Below are positions 28,297-37,287 of a DNA stretch of 64,000 nucleotides, in pieces (the first letter of the stretch is position 1; each line of letters starts with the position of its first letter). The notes under the pieces are model-generated. The model searched no databases and had not been told where the DNA came from. It saw only the letters and a program-made list of their open reading frames with translations. A program made the position numbers and the translations under genes. Origin of the DNA: an uncultured SAR116 cluster alpha proteobacterium (GTDB taxonomy: Bacteria > Pseudomonadota > Alphaproteobacteria > Puniceispirillales > Marisalimonadaceae); assembly GCA_902558885.1 (NCBI GenBank), contig CACEFQ010000002.1, positions 62,001 to 126,000 of the forward strand, written 5' to 3'.

Positions 28297-28996
28297 AGTA
28301 TGTTTGTTTTACTCCTCTTAACACAATATCAAATTTGTAAGCTAATATGTTTTGAGTGTTTGATCTCGAAGTATCTAATTTTCCAACTAAACTCTTTTTT
28401 GCTTTCTCATCTGAAATAGAATTTACAATTGGACATAGGTTTATAAGTGGATCACCTTCAAAATACATTTGTGTAATTAACCTTTGTCCAAAACTTTCCC
28501 CAAATATTGAAAAATGAATATGCATCGGTCTCCATTCTATCCCACGATTTGGATAAGGGTACGGTCCAGGTTGAATAGTTAAAAATTCGTAGGAGCCATC
28601 TGATGAAGTTAAAGAACGCCCGCAACCAGCAAAATTAGGATCAATTGGTGCAGTATTTTTATCGTTCTGATGTAAATATTTTCCAGCAGCATTAGCTTGC
28701 CAAATTTCTATTAACGCACCTTTGATTGGTTTAGAAAATTGATCAGAAATAGTTCCATGAACAATAATTTTATGACCAAGCGGAGACATTTTGTTTTTGG
28801 AAAAATTTAATGTTAGGTCATTATCTAACTTACCTATAATTTTTTTATTAAATACTGGCCCGAAAATCTCTGAGTTATTAGATGGTATTGAAATTTTTTT
28901 ATTCTTAGGAGCTCTGAAAATACTAGATTTATAATCAGGAAAATCTATTTCTGGTTGTTTTTTATAATTTCTTTTTATTAATGATTTAACATTCAT
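28271..28996 (-). CDS. pcaH: Protocatechuate 3,4-dioxygenase beta subunit
   Basis: 241-aa catalytic subunit. IEIWQANAAGKYLH and IDPNFAGCGRSLTSSDGSYEF are family motifs; iron ligands are visible as Tyr in PGPYPYPN and two His in WRPMHIHFSIFG, while one further Tyr is in GKYLH. It is preceded by pobA, giving a 4-hydroxybenzoate to carboxymuconate route. Downstream ring-pathway genes pcaB, pcaC and pcaD are not adjacent. Confidence 0.96.
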   Translation of the reverse strand: MNVKSLIKRNYKKQPEIDFPDYKSSIFRAPKNKKISIPSNNSEIFGPVFNKKIIGKLDNDLTLNFSKNKMSPLGHKIIVHGTISDQFSKPIKGALIEIWQANAAGKYLHQNDKNTAPIDPNFAGCGRSLTSSDGSYEFLTIQPGPYPYPNRGIEWRPMHIHFSIFGESFGQRLITQMYFEGDPLINLCPIVNSISDEKAKKSLVGKLDTSRSNTQNILAYKFDIVLRGVKQTYFENRQEGL

Positions 28997-29034
28997 GCTT
29001 TTACCTAAGTTTTGAGAAATGTATTTTATTAATT

Positions 29035-30204
29035 TTAGTAAGGTAAACCGACATAATTTTCTGCTAAAACTCTCTGGGATGCAACAGAATTTTCTAAATA
29101 CTCTATTTCAGAATCTTGAATTCTTTGATCAAAAGAAGATTGATCAGGAAATTTATGAAAAGTTGTAGTCATCCACCAACTAAACCTAATAGCTTTCCAA
29201 ACTCTAGAAAGGGCATTATTTGAATACATTTTTAAATCATCATTTCTTTGAAATTTATAATAATTTTTAAGAGCATTGTGCAAATAGTATACATCTGAAA
29301 CTGCTAAGTTTAATCCTTTCGCTCCAGTAGGGGGTACAATATGTGCAGCATCTCCTACTAAAAATAATTTTTCCCAACTCATTGGCTCACAAACAAAAGA
29401 CCTAAGTGGTGCTATAGATTTTTCAATGGAGCTTCCAGTTATAATTGTATCTGATGCTTCTGTTGGAAGCCTCTTTTTTAGTTCATCCCAAAATTTTTTA
29501 TCTGACCAATTCGCTATTTTTTCATCTAACGAAGTCTGTATATAATATCTACTTAAATTTTTGTTTCTCATTGACGCCAAGGCAAAACCATTACCATGAT
29601 TTGCATATATTAATTCATCACTTACAGGCGGTGTTTCTGATAAAATCCCCAACCATCCAAAAGGATAATTTCTTTCAAAAGTTTTAATTATTGATTTTGG
29701 TATAATGCTTCTACTTATTCCATGAAATCCATCGCATCCTGCGACCCAATCACACATAATTTTTTTCTCTACACCATTTTTTTTAAATGTTACAAATGGT
29801 TTATCCGTTCCAATGGCTTGAGGCAAAACATCTTTTGCATTGTTAATTATATTACCATTTTCTTTTTTAATTATTCTATATAAATCTTTTGTTACTTCAG
29901 TTTGTCCATAAACTGTTACATGTTTATTAGTTAATTGTTTTAAATTAATTCTAAATCCATAATTTTTGAATGAAAGCTGTATACCATCATGATTAAAGCC
30001 TTCTTTTTTAAGCCTATCTGAAACACCTGCTTTTTCAAGCATTTCAATTGTACCAGTTTCCAAAACACCAGCCCTAATTCTGCCTGTGACATGTTCTTCA
30101 GATTGTTTTTCAACAACTAAATTATCAATCCCATCGATTGATAAAAGTCTTGATAAAAGCAAACCTGATGGACCGCCTCCAACTATAACAACATTTGTCC
30201 TCAT
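29035..30204 (-). CDS. pobA: 4-Hydroxybenzoate 3-monooxygenase
   Basis: 389-aa group A flavoprotein hydroxylase converting 4-hydroxybenzoate to protocatechuate with NAD(P)H and O2. Visible: FAD Rossmann motif VGGGPSGLLLSRLL, GRIRAGVLETGT, the DG motif WVAGCDGFHG and the second FAD motif LVGDAAHIVPPTGAKGLN. Length matches PobA (about 390-394 aa). It is 38 nt upstream of pcaH. Confidence 0.95.
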   Translation of the reverse strand: MRTNVVIVGGGPSGLLLSRLLSIDGIDNLVVEKQSEEHVTGRIRAGVLETGTIEMLEKAGVSDRLKKEGFNHDGIQLSFKNYGFRINLKQLTNKHVTVYGQTEVTKDLYRIIKKENGNIINNAKDVLPQAIGTDKPFVTFKKNGVEKKIMCDWVAGCDGFHGISRSIIPKSIIKTFERNYPFGWLGILSETPPVSDELIYANHGNGFALASMRNKNLSRYYIQTSLDEKIANWSDKKFWDELKKRLPTEASDTIITGSSIEKSIAPLRSFVCEPMSWEKLFLVGDAAHIVPPTGAKGLNLAVSDVYYLHNALKNYYKFQRNDDLKMYSNNALSRVWKAIRFSWWMTTTFHKFPDQSSFDQRIQDSEIEYLENSVASQRVLAENYVGLPY

Positions 30205-30227
30205 TAAAATTAGCCCTTAGTAAATTA

Positions 30228-30614
30228 TTATTTCAGATAAATTACTAACAATGATATACATCCAATTATCTGCAGAAAATTTATAAAAACTGATAACTTA
30301 TGTAATTTGTTAAATTTGTTTTCATTATTCAAATCTTTAGCTTTATTAATCATTGGCATTAAAACCTGTCTTGAAAAAACAAATCCACTAATAATAAGCA
30401 AAAAAATTAATATTGAGTATTTATTTTCATAATATATAGAAAGAATAAGACCTATTAAGGTCAAAACAAAACCAAATAGATAGTACTTAGGAAAAAAAAT
30501 TCTTAGAAATTTAGATGATTGTTTCTCGTCTAACACTTTAAAAACTGAAGTTGCTACTACTAAAGGAAAAAATATCATGAAACTTAACATAGCCGCAGCT
30601 ACCAATATTAACAA
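30228..30614 (-). CDS. DUF4149/TMEM205-like membrane protein
   Basis: 128-aa protein with four predicted membrane helices and the family-like segment FFPLVVATSVFKVLDEKQS followed by FLRIFFPKYYLFG. The start is a TTG at 30612-30614, supported by AAGGAG 6 nt upstream. It precedes pobA by 23 nt on the same strand. Family function is unknown; no catalytic motif is visible. Confidence 0.7.
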   Translation of the reverse strand: MLILVAAAMLSFMIFFPLVVATSVFKVLDEKQSSKFLRIFFPKYYLFGFVLTLIGLILSIYYENKYSILIFLLIISGFVFSRQVLMPMINKAKDLNNENKFNKLHKLSVFINFLQIIGCISLLVIYLK

Positions 30615-30710
30615 TTTTAACTCCTTACCAAATAAATAATTTTATTTTTTGAAATCAATTATTATTATAAAGTATAATACGTTTTAATAAAGTTTCCATG
30701 AGTAATTAGA

Positions 30711-31250
30711 ATGAAAAAAAATATAAACCCTTATTCTGTAGATACATTAATTTCAGAAAAAGAGATAAAAAAAAGAATTATTGAATTAGGTAAAGAGGTA
30801 AACCTTTTTTACAAAAATACAGATAAACTATTAGTTGTTGGATTATTAAGAGGTTCTTTTGTATTTATTGCAGATTTAGTTAGAGAGCTAAAAATACCAG
30901 TTGAGGTTGATTTTATGACTGCCTCCAGCTATGGAAACTCAATGCAATCTTCAAATAATATTCGAATATTAACAGATTTAAATACAGATATTAAAAACTT
31001 AGATGTATTATTAGTAGAAGATATTATTGATACTGGTCATACGCTAAACCAAGTCATAAAGTTACTTAAGAGTAGAAAGCCAAAAAGTTTAGAAGTTTGC
31101 TGCCTATTGAATAAGTTTTCACGCAGGGAAACTGATATTGAGAGCAAATGGGTTGGTTTTGATATTCCAGATGAATTTGTAGTTGGTTATGGGATTGATT
31201 ATGCTCAAGATAACAGACATTTACCATTCATTGGTAAAGTAGTTCAATAA
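30711..31250 (+). CDS. hpt: Hypoxanthine phosphoribosyltransferase
   Basis: 179-aa purine salvage enzyme making IMP/GMP from hypoxanthine/guanine and PRPP. The PRPP-binding motif VLLVEDIIDTGHTL and flexible-loop region MTASSYGNSM are present, and VGYGIDYAQDNRHLPFIG is the conserved C-terminal segment. Standard length. Divergent from the DUF4149 gene. Confidence 0.95.
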   Translation: MKKNINPYSVDTLISEKEIKKRIIELGKEVNLFYKNTDKLLVVGLLRGSFVFIADLVRELKIPVEVDFMTASSYGNSMQSSNNIRILTDLNTDIKNLDVLLVEDIIDTGHTLNQVIKLLKSRKPKSLEVCCLLNKFSRRETDIESKWVGFDIPDEFVVGYGIDYAQDNRHLPFIGKVVQ

Positions 31251-31256
31251 AAAGTT

Positions 31257-31319
31257 GGGAATAGCTCTAATTATTTACCTTATTTAGGATAATCGTGGAG
31301 ATTTCAAAAAGCTATTCCC
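31257..31319. other. Long inverted repeat between convergent genes
   Basis: Perfect 10-bp arms GGGAATAGCT (31257-31266) and AGCTATTCCC (31310-31319) enclose 43 nt, within which ATTAT..CC and GG..ATAAT can form an inner stem. It lies in the 109-nt gap after hpt and the convergent gene at 31360. No T-tract follows, so it is not a standard intrinsic terminator. It could be a structured 3' UTR or small RNA. Confidence 0.45.
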
Positions 31320-31359
31320 TTCATATTGGTTTCTGCAAATAACATGCCATAATTCAATA

Positions 31360-31683
31360 TTATTCTACCTTGTTAAAATCATTAAGATCTAATTTTGGTG
31401 AATACTCAACTTCACATTCACCCTCAGTAAATGAAACCGTCCCTCCCATTTCTTTTATATCCTGCCAAAATTGGTTAGTCCAAGCAGCTCTTGTTTTATT
31501 TACATACTCTTTATTTTTAAAAAGGTGGAATATTTCTATTGAGTTCTCTGTAACATTTGTAAAGGCTCTTATTATCATTTCTCCATCTTGAAACATATCA
31601 GTACTTTTACTCTTAAGAGCATTAATTATAGCTTCTTTTGCTAATTTATTTTGAAATTTAATAGATCTTGTAACCGCCCACAT
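31360..31683 (-). CDS. Hypothetical protein, possibly dimeric alpha/beta-barrel fold
   Basis: 107-aa soluble protein starting MWAVTRSIKFQNKLAKEAI, with AGGAG 7 nt before the ATG. The alternating strand/helix pattern and size resemble antibiotic-biosynthesis-monooxygenase-like (dimeric alpha/beta barrel) proteins, but I see no diagnostic residue. It is 33 nt downstream of the zinc dehydrogenase gene in the same direction, hence perhaps read from its end. I do not assign a function. Confidence 0.55.
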   Translation of the reverse strand: MWAVTRSIKFQNKLAKEAIINALKSKSTDMFQDGEMIIRAFTNVTENSIEIFHLFKNKEYVNKTRAAWTNQFWQDIKEMGGTVSFTEGECEVEYSPKLDLNDFNKVE

Positions 31684-31716
31684 TTTTTTCTCCTAAAGAA
31701 TTGTAATTAAATTGAA

Positions 31717-32856
31717 TTAACTCCATGGCTTAATGACAATTTTTATGGCATCATCTATTCTTTCTCTTGCATATTTTAAAGCAATAGGAAGATCAGCTAA
31801 ATTAAAACTATGAGTATGAACTAATTTAGCATCAAATCGTTTTTCTTTCATAAATTGCATAGCTCTATGAGTAGCACTTTTGCCTTCACCTCTTATTCCA
31901 AACATGTAAATATTATTAATAACCATATGTGGAATATTTATTTCAACTGGTTTATGAGGGAATGCAGCTAGGCATATTTTTCCTCCTCTATTAGTCATCA
32001 TAATTGCATCATTCAAGGCTTTTTTTGTTCCTGCACACTCAATTACATAGTCAGCACCTTTTTCTCCTACAATGCTTTTTACACTTTGAACAATGTCTTT
32101 TTCATTTTTTACATTCAGGGTATAATCTGCTCCCAGCTTTTTACCAATTTCTAATCTACTATCTCTTGTACCAATTAATGTCACTGGCCCTGCACCTAAA
32201 GCTTTAGCAACAGCAACACCTAATAAACCAATGGGGCCAGGGCCAATTACAACCAAACTTTCTCCAGCGACTAACCCACCTAATTCTGTGAGGCCATACA
32301 TTGTTGTTCCTGCTGTAACAACCAAAGTTGCTTCTTCATCAGTCATACTGTCTGGAACTTTTATAAGTGTGTTTATATTATTTACAGCATATTGTTTGAA
32401 ACCACCATCTGTTGTAAAACCATTTGCTCTGTGGCCTTTATTAACATTTCCATAATTTAGACCATAATTATGACATGAGGTATACATTCCCATCCTACAT
32501 CTTTTGCACTGACCACAACCAGCATGTATTTCTACAGTTACCCTGTCACCAATTTCAAATTCATCTACCGATGGACCTAATGCTACAACAGTTCCCATGT
32601 ACTCATGTCCAGGTGTAAAGTTTTTATTAAATGGCAAACCGCCCTCTATTAATGCTGGTGGACCATGACTAATAACATCGAGATCTGTCGCGCAGATTGC
32701 CACCGCATCAATTTTAATAAGTACTTCTGCTTTACCTGGCATAACAATAGGCTTATCAATTAAAGACAGTTCGTCAGGGTTTCCTAAAACCCATGCTTTC
32801 ATTGTTTCTGGTATTGAATGTTTAACTGAAGTCTTTCCGTTAAATTCAATTGACAT
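31717..32856 (-). CDS. Zinc-dependent alcohol/polyol dehydrogenase (MDR family)
   Basis: 379-aa medium-chain dehydrogenase. Catalytic-zinc residues in VAICATDLDVI and PGHEYMGTVV, structural-zinc cysteines in CGQCKRCRMGMYTSC, and cofactor motif VIGPGPIGLLGVAVAK. I start at ATG 32856, where AGAGGT sits 6 nt upstream and the sequence begins MSIEFNGKT; upstream ATG/TTG codons add a non-conserved tail. The substrate may be a sugar alcohol or threonine-like compound. Confidence 0.88.
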   Translation of the reverse strand: MSIEFNGKTSVKHSIPETMKAWVLGNPDELSLIDKPIVMPGKAEVLIKIDAVAICATDLDVISHGPPALIEGGLPFNKNFTPGHEYMGTVVALGPSVDEFEIGDRVTVEIHAGCGQCKRCRMGMYTSCHNYGLNYGNVNKGHRANGFTTDGGFKQYAVNNINTLIKVPDSMTDEEATLVVTAGTTMYGLTELGGLVAGESLVVIGPGPIGLLGVAVAKALGAGPVTLIGTRDSRLEIGKKLGADYTLNVKNEKDIVQSVKSIVGEKGADYVIECAGTKKALNDAIMMTNRGGKICLAAFPHKPVEINIPHMVINNIYMFGIRGEGKSATHRAMQFMKEKRFDAKLVHTHSFNLADLPIALKYARERIDDAIKIVIKPWS

Positions 32857-32920
32857 AATCAAACCTCTTGTAGACATTAATGAATCCATTAAATACAAGA
32901 TTTGTCAAAAAGTTTATAAA

Positions 32921-33793
32921 TTAAATGTTGTGTTTAATTTTATATTCACGCCATGTTGTAAAAAGTCCTGATCCAATAACTACCAATGCACCCACAATAA
33001 TCATTAGATCTATACTTTCAGAAAAAATTGTTACACCAATAATCGATCCAAATACTAATTGAAGATAAGAAAAAGGTTGTACAACCGAAGCTTCTGCCAC
33101 TTGTAATGTTTTTACCATCATAAAATGAGAACCTGCACTTAATACACACATTAAAAGAAGCCATAAATAATCTTCTCTTAATATATCATCCCATATAAAA
33201 AGACTTATTAAACTCATTGTTACTGTGCCACCAATACCCGTCCAAAAAAAACTTGTTATTGCTGTATCAGATCTGGAAACATATCTAGTTAAAATAAGAT
33301 AAACAGCAAACATTATAGCTCCAACTATTGCAAAGATAGATCCTTCTGTAATTACATTTGTATTTGGTCTTAAAATTATTATTACGCCAATGAAACCTGT
33401 AAAAATTGCCATCCACCTCCTCCAGCCAAATCTTTCACCAAGAAACGGAACTGATAAACCTGCAACTATCAATGGGTAACATGCAATAATTGCATGTGTT
33501 TCAACTAAACCTAACAAAGTGAATGTATAAACAACTAAGCAATTATTTAGAGAAAGAATTACACCTCTAGAGAATTGAATATAAGGTTGCTTTGTATTTA
33601 AAATATCTGATACACGATTTTTTATAAATACACATGTGATCATCATTACAAATGCTATAAACCAGTAACGCATTGTAACAAGCGTGAAAACATTATTTTT
33701 TTCAGCTAAATATCTAGAAACTCCATCCATGCTTGAAAACATAAACGTTGTAATAACCATAAGGGTAATCCCATAAAGAACATTATTTTGCAT
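32921..33793 (-). CDS. EamA/DMT-family transporter
   Basis: 290-aa membrane protein with about ten helices in two EamA repeats (e.g. IACYPLIVAGLSVPFLGERFGWRRW and VVQPFSYLQLVFGSIIG). The family exports metabolites or amino acids, sometimes imports S-adenosylmethionine or riboflavin. I use the ATG at 33793: the longer frame to 33868 would run through the terminator hairpin at 33857-33882 and add a Cys/Tyr-rich tail. Confidence 0.88.
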   Translation of the reverse strand: MQNNVLYGITLMVITTFMFSSMDGVSRYLAEKNNVFTLVTMRYWFIAFVMMITCVFIKNRVSDILNTKQPYIQFSRGVILSLNNCLVVYTFTLLGLVETHAIIACYPLIVAGLSVPFLGERFGWRRWMAIFTGFIGVIIILRPNTNVITEGSIFAIVGAIMFAVYLILTRYVSRSDTAITSFFWTGIGGTVTMSLISLFIWDDILREDYLWLLLMCVLSAGSHFMMVKTLQVAEASVVQPFSYLQLVFGSIIGVTIFSESIDLMIIVGALVVIGSGLFTTWREYKIKHNI

Positions 33794-33856
33794 AAATAAC
33801 TCGATATAAAAATCAAGATTACTGTATATTGTTAATAAAGATTTATAACAACAAAA

Positions 33857-33882
33857 AAATAGAGGCACATAGGCCTCTATTT
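33857..33882 (-). terminator. Intrinsic terminator after the DapA-like gene
   Basis: Perfect 10-bp stem AAATAGAGGC (33857-33866) / GCCTCTATTT (33873-33882) with 6-nt loop, followed on the minus strand by seven T (A-run 33853-33859). It closes the csaA/DapA-like unit. Confidence 0.85.
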
Positions 33883-33942
33883 AAATAAGGAGGAATATAA
33901 TAATTACTTTGTAACCTATTAAACGACTAAATAAAAAAAAGT

Positions 33943-34866
33943 TTAGTTATTTGTTAAATGGTTTTGCAATTTCAACACTTTACTTGTATGTAAACTAGCT
34001 TCTTCTAACTGAAATTGGTCGAAATTCTTAATTGGTTCTCGACAGATACTAGTACTAAAAATTCCTTCTTCAACTCTTAACATCTTTGAAAATTTAATTG
34101 ATATATCTATGTGTTGATGAGTAAAAGATAAAATTGGTAAAATTTGAGAAAATAATCTTCTAGAGTCTTCTATTTTATTTTCTAAATATAAATTATAGAT
34201 TTTGTTATAGATAACCTCCATAGTTGAAGGAATTAGGGCATGCACCCCCCTATTCAAAGCTTCAATCATACCCATAATTGCCCATCCACCACTTAGATGT
34301 AACTGATTGTTAGTAATATTGAAAACTCTTGTATATTTTGGACCTGAATTAAGAACTTCAATTTTCAAACTTTTAAATTTTCTTACGTTTTTATTTAATA
34401 AAATTATATCTTCATCACTCATTCCATAACCTGTCCATGATAAATCTTGTATCATAAGATTATCAGGCCCAACTGCAGCGATTTCATCAAAGCATTGTAC
34501 TAATTCATCACCAAAAATATTTTCAGGTGCTTGACATAGTATCCAATCAGCTCCTAATTCCTTTGCATTTTTGGATAATGCAATTCTTTCAATTTGATTT
34601 TTAGCAGTACAACTTATAATGATTGGAATTCTATTGTTGTTATAAATTACACACTCACTTAATAGAATGTTTTTTTCATCAAAAGATAGACTTCCATTTT
34701 CTCCTGCAACAGCACCCACAAGCATACCAGCACATCCAGTTGCTACAGTATGATCAATCAATTTCCTTAAGCTAACTATATCAATTTCATTTTTTTCATT
34801 AAAGGGTGTGTGCAAACTAGGAATAATTCCTAGCATTTCAGAAATATTTTTTTTTTCTCTAGCCAA
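33943..34866 (-). CDS. DapA-family (dihydrodipicolinate synthase-like) aldolase/lyase
   Basis: 307-aa TIM-barrel protein. The N-terminal IPSLHTPFNEKNEID and GCAGMLVGAVAGENGSLS follow the DapA pattern (active-site Thr/Tyr region less clear), and LKIEVLNSGP holds the probable Schiff-base Lys. Such proteins cleave or condense pyruvate-derived acids; many are not true DapA. It overlaps csaA by 8 nt, and a terminator lies 60 nt downstream. Confidence 0.82.
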   Translation of the reverse strand: MAREKKNISEMLGIIPSLHTPFNEKNEIDIVSLRKLIDHTVATGCAGMLVGAVAGENGSLSFDEKNILLSECVIYNNNRIPIIISCTAKNQIERIALSKNAKELGADWILCQAPENIFGDELVQCFDEIAAVGPDNLMIQDLSWTGYGMSDEDIILLNKNVRKFKSLKIEVLNSGPKYTRVFNITNNQLHLSGGWAIMGMIEALNRGVHALIPSTMEVIYNKIYNLYLENKIEDSRRLFSQILPILSFTHQHIDISIKFSKMLRVEEGIFSTSICREPIKNFDQFQLEEASLHTSKVLKLQNHLTNN

Positions 34867-35206
34867 TTAATGTACCATTTTCGAGTTTAATATCTGGACG
34901 AAGCAAATGAACATCTTCACCTGAGATTGCGCCAAGTATAAGTACTTCAGAAGTAAAACCTGCAATTTTTTTTGAAGGCAAATTGCAAACAGCTACAACT
35001 TGTCTATTTATTAATTCTTGTAATGAATAATTAGTAATCTGAGCTGAAGTTTGTTTTACCCCAATGGTTTTCCCAAAATCAATTTTTAAAATATATGCAG
35101 GTTTTTTTGCTTTTACGTTCTGGGTGGCTTCTAAAATTGTTCCTAAAACAAGATTTAACTTTGTAAAGTCATTGATAGAGATTTGATCTTTATTCATTTT
35201 ATCCAT
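34859..35206 (-). CDS. csaA: CsaA-like tRNA-binding domain protein
   Basis: 115-aa homodimeric OB-fold protein (tRNA-binding domain as in MetRS C-termini). NLVLGTILEA, KPAYILKIDFGKTIGVKQTS and VVAVCNLPSKKIAGFTSEVL are the family motifs. CsaA is described as a chaperone that helps secretion. It overlaps the following DapA-like gene by 8 nt, though no functional link is evident. Confidence 0.9.
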   Translation of the reverse strand: MDKMNKDQISINDFTKLNLVLGTILEATQNVKAKKPAYILKIDFGKTIGVKQTSAQITNYSLQELINRQVVAVCNLPSKKIAGFTSEVLILGAISGEDVHLLRPDIKLENGTLIG

Positions 35207-35238
35207 AATTTTTATTTTAATAGACTTATCTTTTTAAT

Positions 35239-35607
35239 TTAATTTTTTTGATTATTATTTCCAATACATTTTAAAATTTTATTTTTTGTAAATATTTCAT
35301 TATAATTGTCATTAATGGATCTTAAATTAGCATTGTATGCTAATGATTTATCTTTAATTATAAATACATAATTTAGTATTGGATTTTCTTCTGCCGAAAC
35401 CTTACTAATGGCCATTAATGCAATTTCAGAATTCTCTACTATTTTATATTCTAACGGTTCACCGTTTTGATCTTCATATTTTACAGACTCACCATCTATA
35501 GTCATTTTAGACAAATATCCATGTTTTTTATCTATGCATGAGTATTCAAGAGCATAACTACTATGTGAGGCGAATAGTAAAAAAAGTATATAATAAAAAA
35601 TTTTCAT
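35239..35607 (-). CDS. Small secreted hypothetical protein
   Basis: 122-aa protein with an N-terminal signal peptide (MKIFYYILFLLFASHSSYALE) and a soluble part with two Cys (SCIDKKHG and LKCIGNN). The start at 35607 is favoured over 35619 by the signal peptide layout and a GGA 7 nt upstream. Probably periplasmic. I do not recognise the family. Confidence 0.5.
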   Translation of the reverse strand: MKIFYYILFLLFASHSSYALEYSCIDKKHGYLSKMTIDGESVKYEDQNGEPLEYKIVENSEIALMAISKVSAEENPILNYVFIIKDKSLAYNANLRSINDNYNEIFTKNKILKCIGNNNQKN

Positions 35608-35708
35608 TAGATTTTCCATATTGAAACTGTATTAGTACAAAATATTTTAAATTTTTAAAAAATATCCTATTATATTTTCTAGGTAAATTTAAAAAAAAAT
35701 TAAAAAAA

Positions 35709-35882
35709 ATGAATAGGAAAAATTTATTATTATTTGTCTTTTGGGGATTGGCTTTTATAGTAATTACCTGGTCACTACCTTTTTTAGCTAGAGAAAATCA
35801 ATTTTTTAATAATATTTTATCCTACTGTATATCAATTATAAAATGACAAACTTCTATAAAAATGTAAAAAGATTTGTTTTAA
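35709..35882 (+). CDS. Small membrane protein upstream of SCO1 (57 aa)
   Basis: Short ORF MNRKNLLLFVFWGLAFIV with one clear membrane segment, then a basic tail ending KNVKRFV. It stops 20 nt before the SCO1 gene on the same strand, a place where small cytochrome-oxidase assembly proteins may occur. A good ribosome site is missing (nearest AGG is over 20 nt upstream), so it may not be real. Confidence 0.35.
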
Positions 35883-35902
35883 AATTATAGAACTGATTTC
35901 TA

Positions 35903-36511
35903 ATGAATTTAGCAAGAAAAAAATTAATTTTACTTTCATCAATAATTATTTCTTTCGTTATTATTTTAGTTTTGACTTTTCTTTTTGCAGAATATCTTTC
36001 ACGTAAAAATGCTCCAGAAAAATTATCAGAAATAATCAGTAAAGTTAATTTAATTGACCATAATGGACAACCTTTTAAAAGTGCTACCCTAAAAAACAAA
36101 CCCTCTTTATTATTTTTTGGGTTCACTAATTGCCCAGAGATTTGCCCTACAACACTCGCCGATTTATCAGAAATTACAAAAGAAATTACATTAAACGATG
36201 ATTCAATAAATATAATTTTTGTAACTTTAGACCCCAAAAGAGACGACAAAGAACATCTTAAAGATTATATTCAATATTTTCATGGGAATATTATTGGTGT
36301 AACAGGTAATAAAATTGAAATAAAAAAATTTGCAGATAATTGGGGAGTATTTTATGAAACTGTCAAAACCAAAAATAATAATTACACTCTTAACCATACG
36401 GCAACAGTATTCATGATAGATAAATTAGGTAATTTTAGAGGAACAATATCCTGGGGTGAAAATGAATCTTCTATAATTCAAAAAATTAATAATTTAAGAA
36501 AACTTAATTAA
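35903..36511 (+). CDS. senC: SCO1/SenC family copper chaperone
   Basis: 202-aa membrane-anchored thioredoxin-like protein with an N-terminal helix (LLSSIIISFVIILVLTFLF). The copper site is visible as FTNCPEICPTTL (CxxxC) and a distal His in LNHTATVFMID. It delivers copper to the CuA site of cytochrome oxidase or maintains its thiols. No other oxidase genes lie nearby. Convergent overlap of 8 nt with modA. Confidence 0.93.
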   Translation: MNLARKKLILLSSIIISFVIILVLTFLFAEYLSRKNAPEKLSEIISKVNLIDHNGQPFKSATLKNKPSLLFFGFTNCPEICPTTLADLSEITKEITLNDDSINIIFVTLDPKRDDKEHLKDYIQYFHGNIIGVTGNKIEIKKFADNWGVFYETVKTKNNNYTLNHTATVFMIDKLGNFRGTISWGENESSIIQKINNLRKLN

Positions 36512-37283
36512 CAATATATCCTAAACTAATCAATTTATCCCTTACCTTCTTTGAAGATAAAAATTTTAAAAATATTTTTGCCTCTGGTTTTTGTTCTCCA
36601 TATTTTAGTAAAATCGCATCTTGATTTATAGGCGAGTACAAATCCTGAGGTATGTCCCACACTTTCCCTTTTTTATTTTTAATAATAAAATCAGATTTCG
36701 CTATAAAACCTATATCTGAATTACCATAATAATTCATTAGAAAAACTTGGTTGATATTTTTACTTAATATAATTTTTTTTTCTAATCTATTAAAAACTTT
36801 GAGCGATTTCAAAACTTCCTTAGCAGCCATGCCATAGGGTACATATTTTGGATTTCCTATCCCAATATATTTAATTTTTTCTGATAAAATTATATTTGGA
36901 AATGTAAAATCAAAAAGATCTTTGTTTGTACTAAACAAAAGTAACTTTCCAGTTACGTAAGTAAATCTTGTTCCTTTGACGCCTTTAGCTGTATTTTCGA
37001 GTTTTTTTGGAAGGTCTTGATTAGCTGAAAGAAAAATATCTAATGGTGCCCCGTTTATTATCTGAGAATATAAACTTCCACTTGAACCACTTGATATATA
37101 AATTTTAGTCTTATTTTCATTCTCAAAATTTTGTTTTATAACATTCATAGGCATTAAAAAGTTTGAAGCTACACCTATACGAATCTCTTTAGCATGAGAA
37201 TATTTGTAAAGAAAAATTACTAAACAAATCAAAATATATAAAACAGTAATGAATGTCTTTATTGTTTTAAGTACTAAATACAT
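36504..37283 (-). CDS. modA: Molybdate-type ABC transporter binding protein ModA
   Basis: 259-aa periplasmic binding protein with an N-terminal hydrophobic segment ending YSHAKEIRIGVASNF. ISSGSSGSLYSQIINGAPLDIFLSA is the anion-binding ModA signature (Ser residues, Asp-Ile-Phe-x-Ser). ModB and ModC are not found nearby. The next gene upstream encodes a 71-aa two-helix protein, 4 nt away, and a MOSC protein follows that, giving a molybdenum-linked neighbourhood. Confidence 0.88.
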   Translation of the reverse strand: MYLVLKTIKTFITVLYILICLVIFLYKYSHAKEIRIGVASNFLMPMNVIKQNFENENKTKIYISSGSSGSLYSQIINGAPLDIFLSANQDLPKKLENTAKGVKGTRFTYVTGKLLLFSTNKDLFDFTFPNIILSEKIKYIGIGNPKYVPYGMAAKEVLKSLKVFNRLEKKIILSKNINQVFLMNYYGNSDIGFIAKSDFIIKNKKGKVWDIPQDLYSPINQDAILLKYGEQKPEAKIFLKFLSSKKVRDKLISLGYIVN

Positions 37284-37287
37284 TAGT

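Noticed and set aside
31257-31319. Intrinsic terminator for hpt
   Set aside because: Loop of 43 nt and no following T-tract.
33793-33868. N-terminal extension of the DMT transporter
   Set aside because: It would overlap the terminator hairpin and shows no family similarity.
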